Shown here piece by piece: positions 1-14,459 of a stretch of 64,000 nt of DNA. The stretch covers positions 797,599 through 861,598 of the forward strand of contig CAWZYM010000396.1 of the NCBI GenBank assembly GCA_963966185.1. Direction: 5' to 3'. The first letter of the stretch is position 1. Every line of letters begins with the position of its first letter. This DNA is from Rhabditoides inermis. Its lineage: Eukaryota; Nematoda; Chromadorea; Rhabditida; Rhabditidae. The notes below the pieces were generated by a model. That model worked only from the letters and a program-made list of their open reading frames with translations, did no database searches and had not been told where the DNA came from. The position numbers and the translations under genes were made by a program.

Positions 1-360
1 ATCAACTGAGTGTGTATATCAACATAAATAAACGCGAAAAATCTTTATCGAAAGTGAATATGAATAATACATTGTAGTCATTGTAGAATTACTGAAACAT
101 GAATGGTATTAAGGCTGGCAACGACCTCGCTAAGTGCGGTGTGTGTATTAAAACTCATCGGCGTAAAGTGTGAGCAGGCGGCATAAAGTATAATCGGTAA
201 AGGCTGGCAAAATTAAAAGCTTTGAGTTTCGCGAGAGGTGCGCTGACCTTACTGTAGAGAAAGGCAGCGCACCTCCCCACTGGGAGCAACAAAAAACACA
301 AACAAGCAAAAGCAAACACAATTCTACTCGTAAACATTAAGTGCAATTGCTATTCTAGTT

Positions 361-3016
<2,656 letters not shown>

Positions 3017-3547
3017 CTGGCATCGCTGGCGCACGCGACTCGCATCCCCGCACCACTCCGCCACTCCAGTCTGCCTCCCCCCCTCCACACACAGGGTGAT
3101 AGCTTATCACTTCCTCTCCCCCATTCGTACCATGTACCAATCGACAGACGCGATAGAACGCCTTCATAACATCTCGTCATACTAATCTTCCATATGTGGT
3201 CATTCGAGTAGGCGCGAGAGATTGGAGGGTGCAGAGAAGCTCGCGCGCCGCACCACGCGTATCGACCGCCGGAAGGGAGAGAGGGAGAGGGACGACGAGA
3301 GTGTGTGCCCTCCGGCCATTCTCCTCTCTGCTGCCATTCCAATCAGCTGATTCTCGCTGCCACGCGTAGATTCGAGAAATGTCACGTGTACCCGGTCACT
3401 TTGTTGTTGTGTAATTGTGTTTATGTTCTTATCTTGCTTATCGATTGCGCAGGCTTTATGTGCGGGTGTCAGTTATCTCGCCTTTCCTCCACCCACATAC
3501 AATGCAAATTCACTTTCAGCCACCGCCGCGGCTCTCGCGTCTCTCCA
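3017..3547. other. Intergenic, shared 5' region of divergent CDF and SGSM3-like genes
   Basis: These bases lie between the resolved part of the minus-strand CDF gene and the plus-strand RabGAP, so the two are head to head. The region probably holds both promoters and the missing first exon of the CDF gene. I see no confident coding exon; the overlapping open frames are GC-rich and mutually inconsistent. Confidence 0.5.
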
Positions 3548-6458
3548 ATGGCCAAGTACAAGAAAGGTACGCCCTTGTCCAGTTTCTCTCACAGCCACTT
3601 TTCGCATGTCTGTTACTGCCTCTCCCAATTCCCAATTCCCATTTCCCAATTCGTGATTCACATTCGACTTGAAAAAAAGATCTAACACGTTGACGTGATT
3701 ACGTGGCTTTCTATTGCAAAACGAAAGTGCTGACCTGACTCGAATTAATTACGCCGGAAAAAATACTAAATACACGTGATATCTCAATCGTTCTGAATAA
3801 ACAATTTTTTTCAGGAGAGGGCGCCAAGTACGCGGAGACTGTGGTAGACGACGATGTAGAAGATGATGTGGCGATCGGGGCGAGGAAGATCGCGGCAACT
3901 ACCAAAGAGGTGCATTCAGTTCTATGATTCAGACATAGCATCATAGTATGGCAATACATGTGGCGATACATTGCCATACAGTTCAGGGTACAAACTTAAT
4001 AGCTAACACTTTTCCATAGGTGGACCAGCCGGTGCACCTGCAGCACTTTCCACTAGATGGCAAGCCGTTCTCGGCTATAGTCGCTGACCTCATCCCACCA
4101 TACATAGAAGACCCGCGAGACTAGTGAGTACAACTTACTTTCTGAGTATTTTTTGCACATTCACTTTAGCTTCGACGAGTTCGGATTCCGCAAAGTCGAC
4201 GATGCAAGTACCGCCAACACATCGCCGCTATTAGACGACTCCACTGAAAGGTAGAGTATAATTACTATTATCAAATTCCTTGTGTGTTTTAGATTGAAGT
4301 GGATCGCGGCGCTGGAAGGAGCGCACTCGGATGTGAAAGAAGAGCTCACGTGGGCCAAGATCAATCCGGAGAAGCTGCGATCGGACAGGTGGGGTAGTCA
4401 CAACAAGTTGCACTGCACATTCCATACAACTGATTGTGTCGATAAAATATCAAAAGAAACGTATTGTATTGTATTGTAAGCTCATATGCTCACCATATTA
4501 TGTACAGATTCGAGGCTCTCGTGAAGAACGGTGGCATCCCGCATTCTATGCGACCATTCATCTGGCCCCGTCTGCTGGGCATCAAGCAGAAGGAGACGGT
4601 GGGTGGAACACTAACATCTATATCGATATATTTCTCTCTAGAACGCCGGCTACCGGTACAAGGACGTGCTGAAGCAGTCGGCGTCGGACAACCCGTCGAT
4701 AGGCGTGCAGATCGAGCGGGACCTGCTGCGCACCCTGCCCAACAACATCTGCTACTGGAAGAAGAACGGACCCGGCATCGATGCCCTTCGACGGTAAACA
4801 ATATCCAAGTGTTTATCTTATATTGTAATTCAGTTTGCTCAAAGCGCTCGCTTACATCTACCCGGATCTGGGCTACTGCCAGGGAATGGGGGTGGTCGTA
4901 GCACTCCTTCTACTCTGGCTGCCCGAGGAGACAACCTTCTGGACGATGACCGCGCTGATTGAGGACCTCCTGCCGGCGAACTACTACAGTCAGGTAATTT
5001 GCCATTATCGAAAATGATAGTAATACAATTTCAGTCCCTGCTGGGCCTGCGTGCCGACGAGCGCGTGACGCGACAGCTGATGAAGAGTCACGTGCCGGAT
5101 CTGCAGAAGGTGCTTGAGGACAACGAAGTGGAAGTGTCCCTGATCACCGTCAACTGGCTCCTCACACTCTTCGGATCCGTCTTCCATCCCAAGGTGCTGC
5201 TCAGGTGAGAACACCTTATTCACAGAGTCGTTCTCACAATATCATTCAGGGTGTGGGACGCGATCTTCTACTTCGGAGGCGTCACCGTCTTTCGCACCAT
5301 CATATCCATGCTGAAAATGCGGGAGGAGACGATCGTGGAACTCGGAGCGTCGACCAAGTCATCGGCTGATCTGTTCAACGCAATCTCCCAACTGCCAGCC
5401 ACTGTGAGTGCACGTGAGAACACAGCTCTCAGTCATCTCTTCGCAATAAACCACACCGCCATTTGCGCGTCGCGTCCGCATAAAGGCTGGTCGATCGATG
5501 CGCTGATGGATGGTCGTGTCATTCTCTTCTTGTTATTCACTCTCTTCCAGGTGACCGATCTCAATTCACTGCTCGAGTACATTTCCTCATACGAATTCTC
5601 GATCACACAGCACCTTATCGATGAGCTGCGAAAGAAGCATCAGGTATGTCTTGTTTTGTTTGTTTGTAAATGTGACTTGTAAATGGTAAATTATGTAAGC
5701 ACACTCTAGGCGATTCTGATGGCTGACCAGGGCATGATCATCAACACTCTGACGGACACGAACCTGCCGAAGCAGACCACTCAAAGAAGAAAACTGACGA
5801 GGAGCAAGAGCATCATCGACAAGATATTCCCCGGGAAAAACGCCGTGAGTCCTTTGTATTCAATAGCGGTGTTCATTGGCAATGGCAAGGAATTCCCATA
5901 CACGTTGACACGCATTGACATTCGTTGGCATTGGCTGTGGATGTGTGTGGTGTGTTGGCAGGCGGAGAACGATCCGAAGACCAAGAACGTGCGGCAGACA
6001 GAGATGCTGGTCGACCTGAAGGAGAGCATCCTCCAGACATGCCGCTACTTCATCGAGTGCGACGAGAAGATGCAAATGAACATCACCACACAGGTAATCA
6101 CTTTCTTTTTTTCTATTTCTATTTTATTTTTACACGATCAATATGTGCGTAGGCGGACTACTCTCCGGAGTCTCACTCGCGAGATCTGGAGAACTTCCTG
6201 TCTGGGCGGAGGGAGGGCAGAAAGAGAGCCAGGGCTCTGCTCGACTTTGCCCGACAGGACGAGGACGAATTGGGATTCAGGTAACATATTTCATTTGAGT
6301 TGTATCATTTTACAATTTGTTTTACAATTTGTTTGCAGGAAGAACGACATAATCACAGTGATCAGTGAGAAAGACGAGCACTGCTGGGTTGGGGAAGTGA
6401 ACGGGCTGAGGGGGTGGTTTCCCGCAAAGTTTGTCGAGGTCAGCAACTCCTTCTCTCT

Positions 6459-6529
<71 letters not shown>

Positions 6530-8149
6530 ATTCTTCTTTCACGTCCTTCTAGGTAGTTGACGAGCGCGGCAAGAACTACACCGTTTACGGAGACGAGGCG
6601 GTGTGTCCCGAAATCACGGAATACATTCGAGGACGACTCGCCAACTCATTCCGACAGGTACGCTTGCTCATAGAAAGTTTTTTGCGCGCGATTTCTATCT
6701 GGTCAGCTGCAGCTGCAGACATTACTGCTTTTGCCAGACAGGGAGACATTGCACTACCGAAACCCAGCACTGCACCGGCAGTTTGTTCGCTGCAAAAACT
6801 CACAGGCGTTCGCGTTCTGATTTATGTCCGTCTAGTATTCACGGAAGCAAGGCAATGTCAAAAAAGAGATACCTAAAAAGAGATGCCATGTTGCAGATCA
6901 TGGAACACGGTATCCGAGAGAGCGCATTTTATCCGACTATGGCTTGGCATCCCTGGAGCTTTGTCGGTCAGTTGCGTCGTTATGACGACTTTGAAATGTG
7001 GGTGTTTTCCAGAGGACATTGCGTACTACTCTGTTGAGAAACAGTTCAACGCGGTCTACTCCCGACTCACCCTCTGCAACACTTTCAAGCTGGATCAGGA
7101 TGGAAAAGTGAGAACAATTTATTGCACACAAGAAAACACACGTGTCAGAAAAAGTAGTCCCAAATTGAAAGCGATGAGTGAGCGATGAAATCTTGTTGAC
7201 GAGAAATGATTGTTTGTGAGATGTGAGATGACACGACAGCATGATTGACATGATGACAGCCTTCTTCTATCCAGGTGCTGACCCCGGCGGAGCTGCTGTT
7301 CAGTGCGGTTCAGATGATCAACGACAGCCACGACGCCGCCAGGGCCTCCTCCGACGTCAAGCTGCGCTCGCTTCTCGCTCTCGGCGTCAGGTATCCGTCT
7401 GATATCATCTATTACATCTGTTTGATTAGACCACACTAGCATAGAAACTTGCAACATTCGATATCGAGTATGGCGGAAACTGCGTACGACTTGCCAGCCC
7501 TCAAGGTCGAGTATGTACAATACAACGTGGGACACGGCATAATTTATTGGCGTTTCGGGTGTGACACGCGATCCATGCTCTCTTCAATTCGTGCAGCATA
7601 TAATGGATTGAATGAGAGCATATATCTGGAACACCGCGAATTCAGCGCAAGCATGATAATGCGATTGGAAAGCAGACGCGAAAAGAACACGTGATATCAT
7701 ACAGCGATACAACGCACCGACCTGTGATGATAGTTAAATAGCGAGAGAGACGGTGTTCTTTTGTAGCGAGCAGTGTCTTCATCTCTGGTTTGAACTCTTC
7801 TGTGGAAAACCGGATCAAGAAGCGTATCGAGAGAAGTACTACCACCAGTGGGCCTTCATTCGAACACCTGCGTGGAGACAGGTACACATAGACCCCACGC
7901 ACAGTCACAAACCGATGTTTACAGATCAAGTGCGACCTGCGGCTGCTTTCGCAGTTTTCGTTCAACCTGCACTGCGACTTTGAGATCGAGGGTGTTGAGA
8001 AGAAGAAAAAGCGGGCGGCGGGTATGCTGGCGTCTGCCAAGACCAAGGCGCTGTCCACAGTCCTCGCCGAGAAGACGGCCGAGCAACCGCTGAAGGAAGG
8101 CGTGCGAGACATGCTCATCAAACACCACCTATTCAGCTGGGACCTCTAG
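3548..8149 (+). CDS. SGSM3-like RabGAP with TBC, SH3 and RUN domains
   Basis: Twenty-one exons agree in phase and give 811 residues: 3548-3566, 3815-3909, 4020-4123, 4170-4250, 4293-4388, 4508-4598, 4642-4793, 4834-4993, 5035-5204, 5250-5403, 5551-5643, 5710-5844, 5962-6093, 6153-6280, 6339-6438, 6553-6657, 6897-6966, 7013-7107, 7275-7390, 7767-7881, 7925-8149. The TBC domain has both catalytic fingers: Arg in [12 protein letters not shown] and Gln in [13 protein letters not shown]. An SH3 domain follows ([17 protein letters not shown] ... [10 protein letters not shown]), then a RUN domain ([32 protein letters not shown] at the C-terminus). This order is that of human SGSM3 (749 residues); the nematode orthologue is, from memory, tbc-18. 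The family accelerates GTP hydrolysis on Rab GTPases and couples Rab and Rap signalling. Intron 15 (6439-6552) is almost entirely CT repeat. The start was chosen as the first in-frame Met joined in phase to exon 2. Confidence 0.93.
6449..6537. repeat. (CT)n microsatellite filling SGSM3-like intron 15
   Basis: A nearly pure CT run occupies most of the 114-base intron, from just after the donor to just before the acceptor. It doubles as a very long polypyrimidine tract. Confidence 0.95.
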
Positions 8150-8298
8150 TCCCTCCCCCCTCTCCTACCACGAACCACAACAGATCTCCCCCATCACCGT
8201 CTGTGATTTCTAAAGAAGCGGGCCCCAAGAAAAAGTCCATGTCATGTGTGTGTGTCTGTGCATCTATCTCTTGTGTTTCCATTCTTCGCTCTCTGTTT

Positions 8299-8318
8299 CA
8301 ATAAACCAATAAAAGGTG
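8299..8318 (+). terminator. Poly(A) signals after SGSM3-like gene
   Basis: Two overlapping AATAAA-type hexamers (AATAAACC then AATAAAAG) lie about 150 bases after the stop codon. The next same-strand gene starts about 180 bases further on, so co-transcription is possible but not shown. Confidence 0.65.
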
Positions 8319-8501
8319 AGAGTGGTTGGGTGACGGTGGGGGGGTGGTGGTGGGGGTTGACAATGCGCGGTGTAAGAGGGGGCGGCGCCGCTCGTCGCCG
8401 GTCTCGGGCCGCCTTCTCTCCTCCCTCTCGTCGTCTCTTTTTGAGCGACTCTCCACCCACTCAAATAGCACGAGAGTTCTCCCGCCGTCACCATTCCACC
8501 C

Positions 8502-9171
8502 ATGCCTCGTCTACTCATCGCCCTCTGCTCGCTGCTCGCCGGTAACTTTCCGCTCTCGGACTCGAATGTGCCATTTCACTGCAGTCGGCTCGTCGGCGAT
8601 GTGTCAGTACCGCGACGGCGACTACCACTTGTCGTGGGGTCTGAAGGGCGCGCGCGTCTACTTCCGGCTGGAGCAGGTCGTCCGTCAGAATGCCGGCTGG
8701 ACCGGCGTCGCCTTCGGAAATAGCATGGTAAGACGCCTTTTCCACCTTTCTTCCATTTCGGTGTGTGTTTTGTGACGTTCTCGGGTATTTTTCTCGCGCA
8801 TTCGCCAATCGTGGTCTCTGCCAAGGACACTGCGAGCCACTTTCCGGTGGTCACTTTGCAGAATAGTGGAGAAAAGTATCTGTTCTAATGACCTTCCGTC
8901 TCTCAGCGCTCCGGTCTCGACGTCATCGTGGTGAGGCTTCTGAACGGCCAGGTGACCGTGTCCGATGAGTACGTCCGCGGATTCTCCATTCCCAACAGGG
9001 ACAGGGTATGTACGCAAGCACACTTTTATTGCTACATGAGACATGACTTGAAGATTTATGATGGGGTCAATCGGTTCACGCGCTGCTATTGCAACACGTC
9101 AACAAAATGACGCTTTGTTTGCGTAACCTTGAGCGTAACATAGTTGGCAGGGTCACCGGCGCCCTTCGGGC

Positions 9172-9220
<49 letters not shown>

Positions 9221-9682
9221 GGAAGTTGATAAGGACAGACCCGACAAAACCGCCTTAGGAAATCAGGTGCAAGATCGAAATAAACGAGCAGAGAACGTGT
9301 TCACGTCATCCTGTGGCGGATATCGGAGACTATGACGTCAGACGTCAGTGATGTCATAATTGCAGAGCCAAGACGTGGCGATAAACGTGGGACGAGTGGT
9401 GAACGGAGTTCTGGTGGCAGAGTTCTCTCGGCCCGTTCACTCGAATGAGTATCCTTTCGACACTCCTCTCCTCGGATGTCAGATGTGGAAGGTGTGAATC
9501 CCCCCCCCCCTCCCTCTCTCTCCTTATCTCTCTCTTCCTCTGTCTCTCTCTCTCTCTCTTCACGTCCCTCCCTCTTTCAGTTCCCCGTGGGTCTCAACCG
9601 TCTCACCGGCACCGGAATGCCGCTCAAGCACTCTCGCACGCCTCACTCGATGACCGTCTGTCTGGATCAGTGCCGCATCTAA
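8502..9682 (+). CDS. Small secreted DOMON-domain protein
   Basis: Five exons (8502-8541, 8585-8727, 8907-9005, 9366-9491, 9581-9682) agree in phase and encode 169 residues. The N-terminus MPRLLIALCSLLA is a short signal peptide. The rest resembles a single DOMON fold: a start with YHLSWGLKGARVYFRL, the GWTGVAFGNSM turn, a central SGLDVIVVRLLNGQVTV strand pair and a late LLGCQMW segment. DOMON domains bind haem or sugar; nematodes have many short secreted members of unknown role. There is no transmembrane segment or GPI-like tail. It follows the RabGAP on the same strand at 352 bases stop-to-start. Introns 3 and 4 contain GA and CT microsatellites (9177-9215; 9507-9560). The DOMON assignment is by overall pattern, without a diagnostic haem ligand. 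Confidence 0.75.
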
Positions 9683-10430
9683 GCCCCGCCCCGCGGGGCC
9701 CCGCCCACCTAGCACTCACTGGTCCATATTTGTACATACCGTTTTAATCTCTCTTTCTCATTACCCCTGTGATTGTTGTGTTGCCTGCTGTCAGCTGATG
9801 AAATCATGAAAGATAAACTGACAGACTGATTTCTGTGACGAGAGTTTATTACACGATACACATAACGAAATGCTAGTGAATTGGGACGATAAATACACAC
9901 GGGATGTCTCTAGCAAGTCACATTCTGGGGGGAATAGATATATAAATACGGATGGTTTGATGTGCACTGTGTACAGATTGCCGCATTGGGGGAAAGACTA
10001 CGTTGCCCCTTTCATTTTTGAAATCGGGCGAATTGCAGCGAGTAATAGGGCAAGCTAGGGGAGTGGGTACTGATTCGCTGGGGGGCAACTCATAATGACA
10101 ATAGCTATTCGGGCAATACACACACACACAAAACTAGCGAATTCTGGCCGATGAACACTGAACAGGTAGAAAGGAAGGTGAAAATATCTCTTCCATTCTA
10201 CGTATATGACCGCGGCAAGTAAAGTCAATCGAGGGAATGATTCGACGCACCGAACAAGAGAGAGAGAGAGAGAAGGGGGTGAGAAGCGAGAGAGGGTGAA
10301 ACACAACGAAATAAGTTACACGACAAGGACTTCATTACGACTGCTTCGCTATCGCACAACAACAGCTAAAATTACGGAAAACGGGGGCCGTGAGTATACA
10401 TGGGGGCGGGACGAAAGTGGGCGGGGCGTA
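9683..10430. other. Intergenic between convergent DOMON and BED genes
   Basis: Both neighbouring genes end here, so the stretch holds two 3' UTRs. Only a short GA run near 10257-10273 stands out; no coding exon is seen. Confidence 0.6.
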
Positions 10431-11962
10431 TCAGATAGCCTGAATGTGCGCGTTGAGGTCCTTGATGAACTGGATGTGGTAGTCGCTGAGCGGGGACAGC
10501 TCGAACTCGGGATGCGAGCGGAGGTACCTGCAAAAAGAGGCGGGATTAGAGGAGGCGGGGCTAGTGGGAACGCACTCATTGATGGCCTCGTAGTGTTGGG
10601 CGATGAACGCGACGTCCCTCGCGAGATCCGGTCGGGCCGGATCGCGCGGCGGAAGGTTGCAGTCTAGAGAAGACAATCATCATATTATTTGTATCTCGCA
10701 CTCTCTTATCATCCGCAGAGTATTATCTTAAATTGAGGGGTTACCTTCACCTTTACTTTTACTCTCTTACTCTTCTCCTGTCACTCACCGATCTCGCTCA
10801 CAGCCTGTGGCCGCTCCTCGAAGTGCGAGAACACCGCCCGGCACAGTGTCAGAAGCACCATCACCTCCTCCTGCAGCAAAAACTGTATAACTACATTTTG
10901 ACATTCAATCTCACATGAGGGAAGACGTATTTGCCGATGTGATTGAGGAGGGAGTCTATGCGGGCGGGCAGCGCCGTCTCCGAATCGGCCGACGACGACG
11001 AGTCCGAGTCGCGCTCCTCACCGGACGTCTCCTTGAGACTGAAAAGAAACAAAGATGTTAGAGAGAATAATGGTATTCGCATGCGTACCCAGTGAACGGC
11101 TCAGCTGTCATGCTCTCATCCTTGACAGGCTTGGCGTCGCCCTCCGCAGCGGCTCCGGACGGGCGGAACGCGCTCGAGTCAAACGAGGGAGTGAACGGGC
11201 TGAAACGATAGCCCCTCTCATTCCACATCCCTCTTCATTACAGTCGCCCCCCTCTCCTCCTGCTCTCATTTGAATTGGGAGTGATTGCGCAGCGGGGGAG
11301 TGAAAGGGCGGCGGCCGCCACAGGCTGATTAATGGCCGGCGGAGCACACACTCACTTGTTCAGTGCGAACTGGCTTCGGATGTCGTTGGTGAGTGTCTGG
11401 ATGAGATCCGGAATGATCTCGGCCTCAAAGTACGCCGCCAACGGCATGCGGTACGAGGGCGCGATCAGCCTGCAATTGGATGGGTGCACCTAGTTGTGGA
11501 TGAGACAACGCGTACTTGATGAGCGATCGGAATCCCGGTCGGTCGACGACGGAAGCGGGCTGCGCGTCCAGAAGAAGCATGATCGCGATCTGAAACAAGA
11601 AACATTCGAAAGCGTCGTGTACCCGTTTGTATCGCCTCTCTCTCTCTTTCTTCAGTGACTCGCTAGCGTTGTCGGCCCGTCATAAACACGACTTTTTGCC
11701 TGCCCCCAGGGCGGATCGCCACACACACAATCCCCTTTGAATCGCGGCCAAATCCCGTCGCGACCCCACTTTGGACTGTGTGTGTGTGCGTGCGAGTTTC
11801 GAACTAGTTGCGTGCATTAGCCCTCTCTGCCTGCCTACCTCTCACCACCCCTCTCTCTGTCGGTCACTCACTCACACTCACGCCAATTTGCGTGTTAGTT
11901 TGGCCGGCGGGCCCCCGCTGACCGGTGGACCGTGCAGCTCATACAATAACACTGACAGGTCG

Positions 11963-12008
<46 letters not shown>

Positions 12009-14459
12009 AAGAGAGAAATGTACTGTGAGGGAATGGGAATGCAAAGTGCACTCTCGTCACTCGATCTGTCAGCGATGCGGCGAGGATTGGTCTGGGGAGC
12101 GCGCGAGACAAAGGAATAGTGCGCATCTGCGTGTCTGTCTGTCGGGAAATGGCGGGTTGTGAAACACAGAAAAGAGCGATCAGAGTGTGTCTCTGATATC
12201 ACACCCCCACACACGAATAGAAGTTCTGGAAAAACACATGAGTGACGAACCTGCGTGTTGATGCGAGTGTCGTCAACCGGGCCGTCGAGACGCGTCTTCC
12301 CTTCCCTCAAATAGTTCAGTCAATCAGCCATTCCACCTGCGCACTCACCTGGCACTCGGTTTGATGAGCTGCTGTACGCTGGCGAAGGCGGGCGCCGGTC
12401 GCACCGACAGATCGCATGGCTGGTCGTCCTCCTCCTCTGTCAACTCCACCTTCGTCGGCAGGATCGGCTTCGGCGCCGGCAGACCTGATACTAACATTGA
12501 CTACGGTACTCGACCGCATACCGTACCTGCGGGGAGGAATGGCCGAGTGAGAGCGGAGAAGGCGGCGGGAGGGGGTGCGAATCCGATGGAGGAGGAGGCG
12601 GTGGAGGAGGAGGAGGAGAAGGAGGGGGCGGCGGAGACGAGGCTGGCCGTGTCGGAGGCGGAGATGGCGGAGGCTGGGGAGCGCGGCGCCTTCCGCGATC
12701 CCTTCTCGCCCATGTCGCGCAGCAGCTGCGCCCGCGCCTTCTCCTCTGCAAGCTCTGTACTCACATTAGACATCTGTTAGAGTATCTGAGACATGTTGTT
12801 TGGAATTCGATGGCTTTCGTTTTTGCGCGTTCCCCCGCAGTGTCCCGCGCTCGCATACACAGTCCCACATTTCCATTAGCCAATTCGGATTCGAAACTCG
12901 CATAGCATCCTGGCACAGCCTAATTGTTGTGTACGCTGTTGTGGCCGACGCGCAACCGGAGAGGCTAGAGAGCATTGCGATGGCGGAGAGATGAGACAGT
13001 GAGAGAACGGCTAGCGGGCGAGAGAGCGCGGCGAGACGAGAGGCGGCGAGACACGCGGCGTGCGGCTACCGTACCAAGAGATCGAGTTCGGTTTTCCGGA
13101 GAGGCGACGCGCTCGGAAAACCGGAAGATTCACACACACACACACAAGCATCGAATCATACACGAGAGGGCGAGAGAGCGGCGAGAGAGCGCGCGTGGGA
13201 CGGAGAGGCAGACAAGACGCGATGGCGCAACGCCGGCGGATTACAAGAAACAGCGAGCCAACTTTGCCGGAGCGGATACAAGACGTGGATGAAGAAGCGA
13301 TACCGCCGGCCGGCTGCATTTGCAGGACGACAAGACAGAGAGGATCGACATGGGAAAGTAATACTCACCCATCTTGACGATGAGACTGGACTGCCTCGCC
13401 TCCTGAAGTGCCTGGTACTCGTTGACATGACACGAGCGCAGGTGCCGAATCATCCCCGTAGTGCTGAAATCATATGTTCACCATTCGTTCGCTGAAGAGA
13501 GAGAGAGAGAGAGAGAGATTTGTTTTCTTGCGGAGTCTTCTCCTGAATCGGCAAGTGTTCTCAAGCCGTGGCAACAAAGGTGGCGGTTCGTGAATGGCGA
13601 CCGAGGCAAACAACAACTCAGCACGCGCTTCACTGCCTCCCCCTCAGCTATCCTCATGTCTCGATTCACCCGAAGATTCCCAACCACACCGGCACAATGA
13701 CCGCATCGCGTATTCCATAGACTCCCCACCGACTCGCTTCACATACAACACCCATGAATAAGCGAGGCAGTGTTTTCGCCGAGCCGCCAGTCTCGCTACC
13801 GTATCAGCAGCGCCTCTCTCTCTCTCTCGAAAACAAACATGCAGCTACGGTGGAAACGGAGACGTACCTGCTGTTGGTGGCTTTGATCTTCTTGCGGCAT
13901 AGCTGGCACTCGGCCGCCTGCTCCTCGGGCGGCAGCTGGTCGAAGTACTTCCACACCTGAGACATGACAGCCAATACAATACTACAATAGCACAGATGCA
14001 CACAACACCGCCTCTCACTCTCACACTCACTCCTGATTCACGCCTGTTCGCCTGACACGCTACGCATCGACCACACATCGAGAGAGATTACTACAGTTGA
14101 CGTGGGAGAGTCTACAGTCGGGGAGAGAGGGGGTGTACCTTGGCGGTCTTGAGGGTGGTTCCTCCGACGCGCGTCTTGCGGGGCGCCGAGGAGAGCTCCT
14201 TGGGTTGTTGCTGGAGCTGCTGCAACGCTGCCGCCTGCGACTGCTGGATCACGGACGCCATCTGAGCGAAACGGTAGGGCACGCACCGCCGGAATCCACC
14301 TACCTGTGAGAGGTTGCCAATGCCCTGCGCCTGCAGCTGATTGGCAAAGGAGACGAAGCTGCCGAACGCGCCATGCGGTGAGAGCATCATCAGGGGATCG
14401 GGAGGAGGGGGAGAGGGCTGCGGCTGGCGGCGACCGCGGAAGCACTCGGCTGATCCCGG
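10431..14459 (-). CDS. BED zinc-finger protein with hAT-transposase-derived segment (ZBED-like)
   Basis: Fourteen minus-strand exons join in phase (14304-14459, 14139-14261, 13868-13956, 13369-13463, 12527-12745, 12349-12484, 12251-12305, 11516-11589, 11356-11469, 11089-11199, 10915-11038, 10789-10870, 10576-10663, 10431-10527), about 520 residues. A Gln-rich N-terminus leads to a BED finger: VWKYFDQL, then Cys-x2-Cys (AECQLCRKK) and His-x4-His (HLRSCH). A Ser/Pro-rich linker carries PCDLS, a match to the PxDLS CtBP-binding motif. Next comes a hAT-type block (IAIMLLLDAQPASVVDRPGF, LIAPSYRMPLAAYFEAEI). The DDE catalytic core and the C-terminal dimerisation region are not recognisable, so this is a host gene derived from a transposase, probably a transcriptional repressor. 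Met codons at 14385-14390 could start translation if the first listed exon is trans-spliced; an upstream exon is possible. Confidence 0.82.

Noticed and set aside
8502..9682. Operon of the SGSM3-like and DOMON genes
   Set aside because: The 352-base gap and poly(A) signals allow it, but no SL2-type signal can be proved from sequence.
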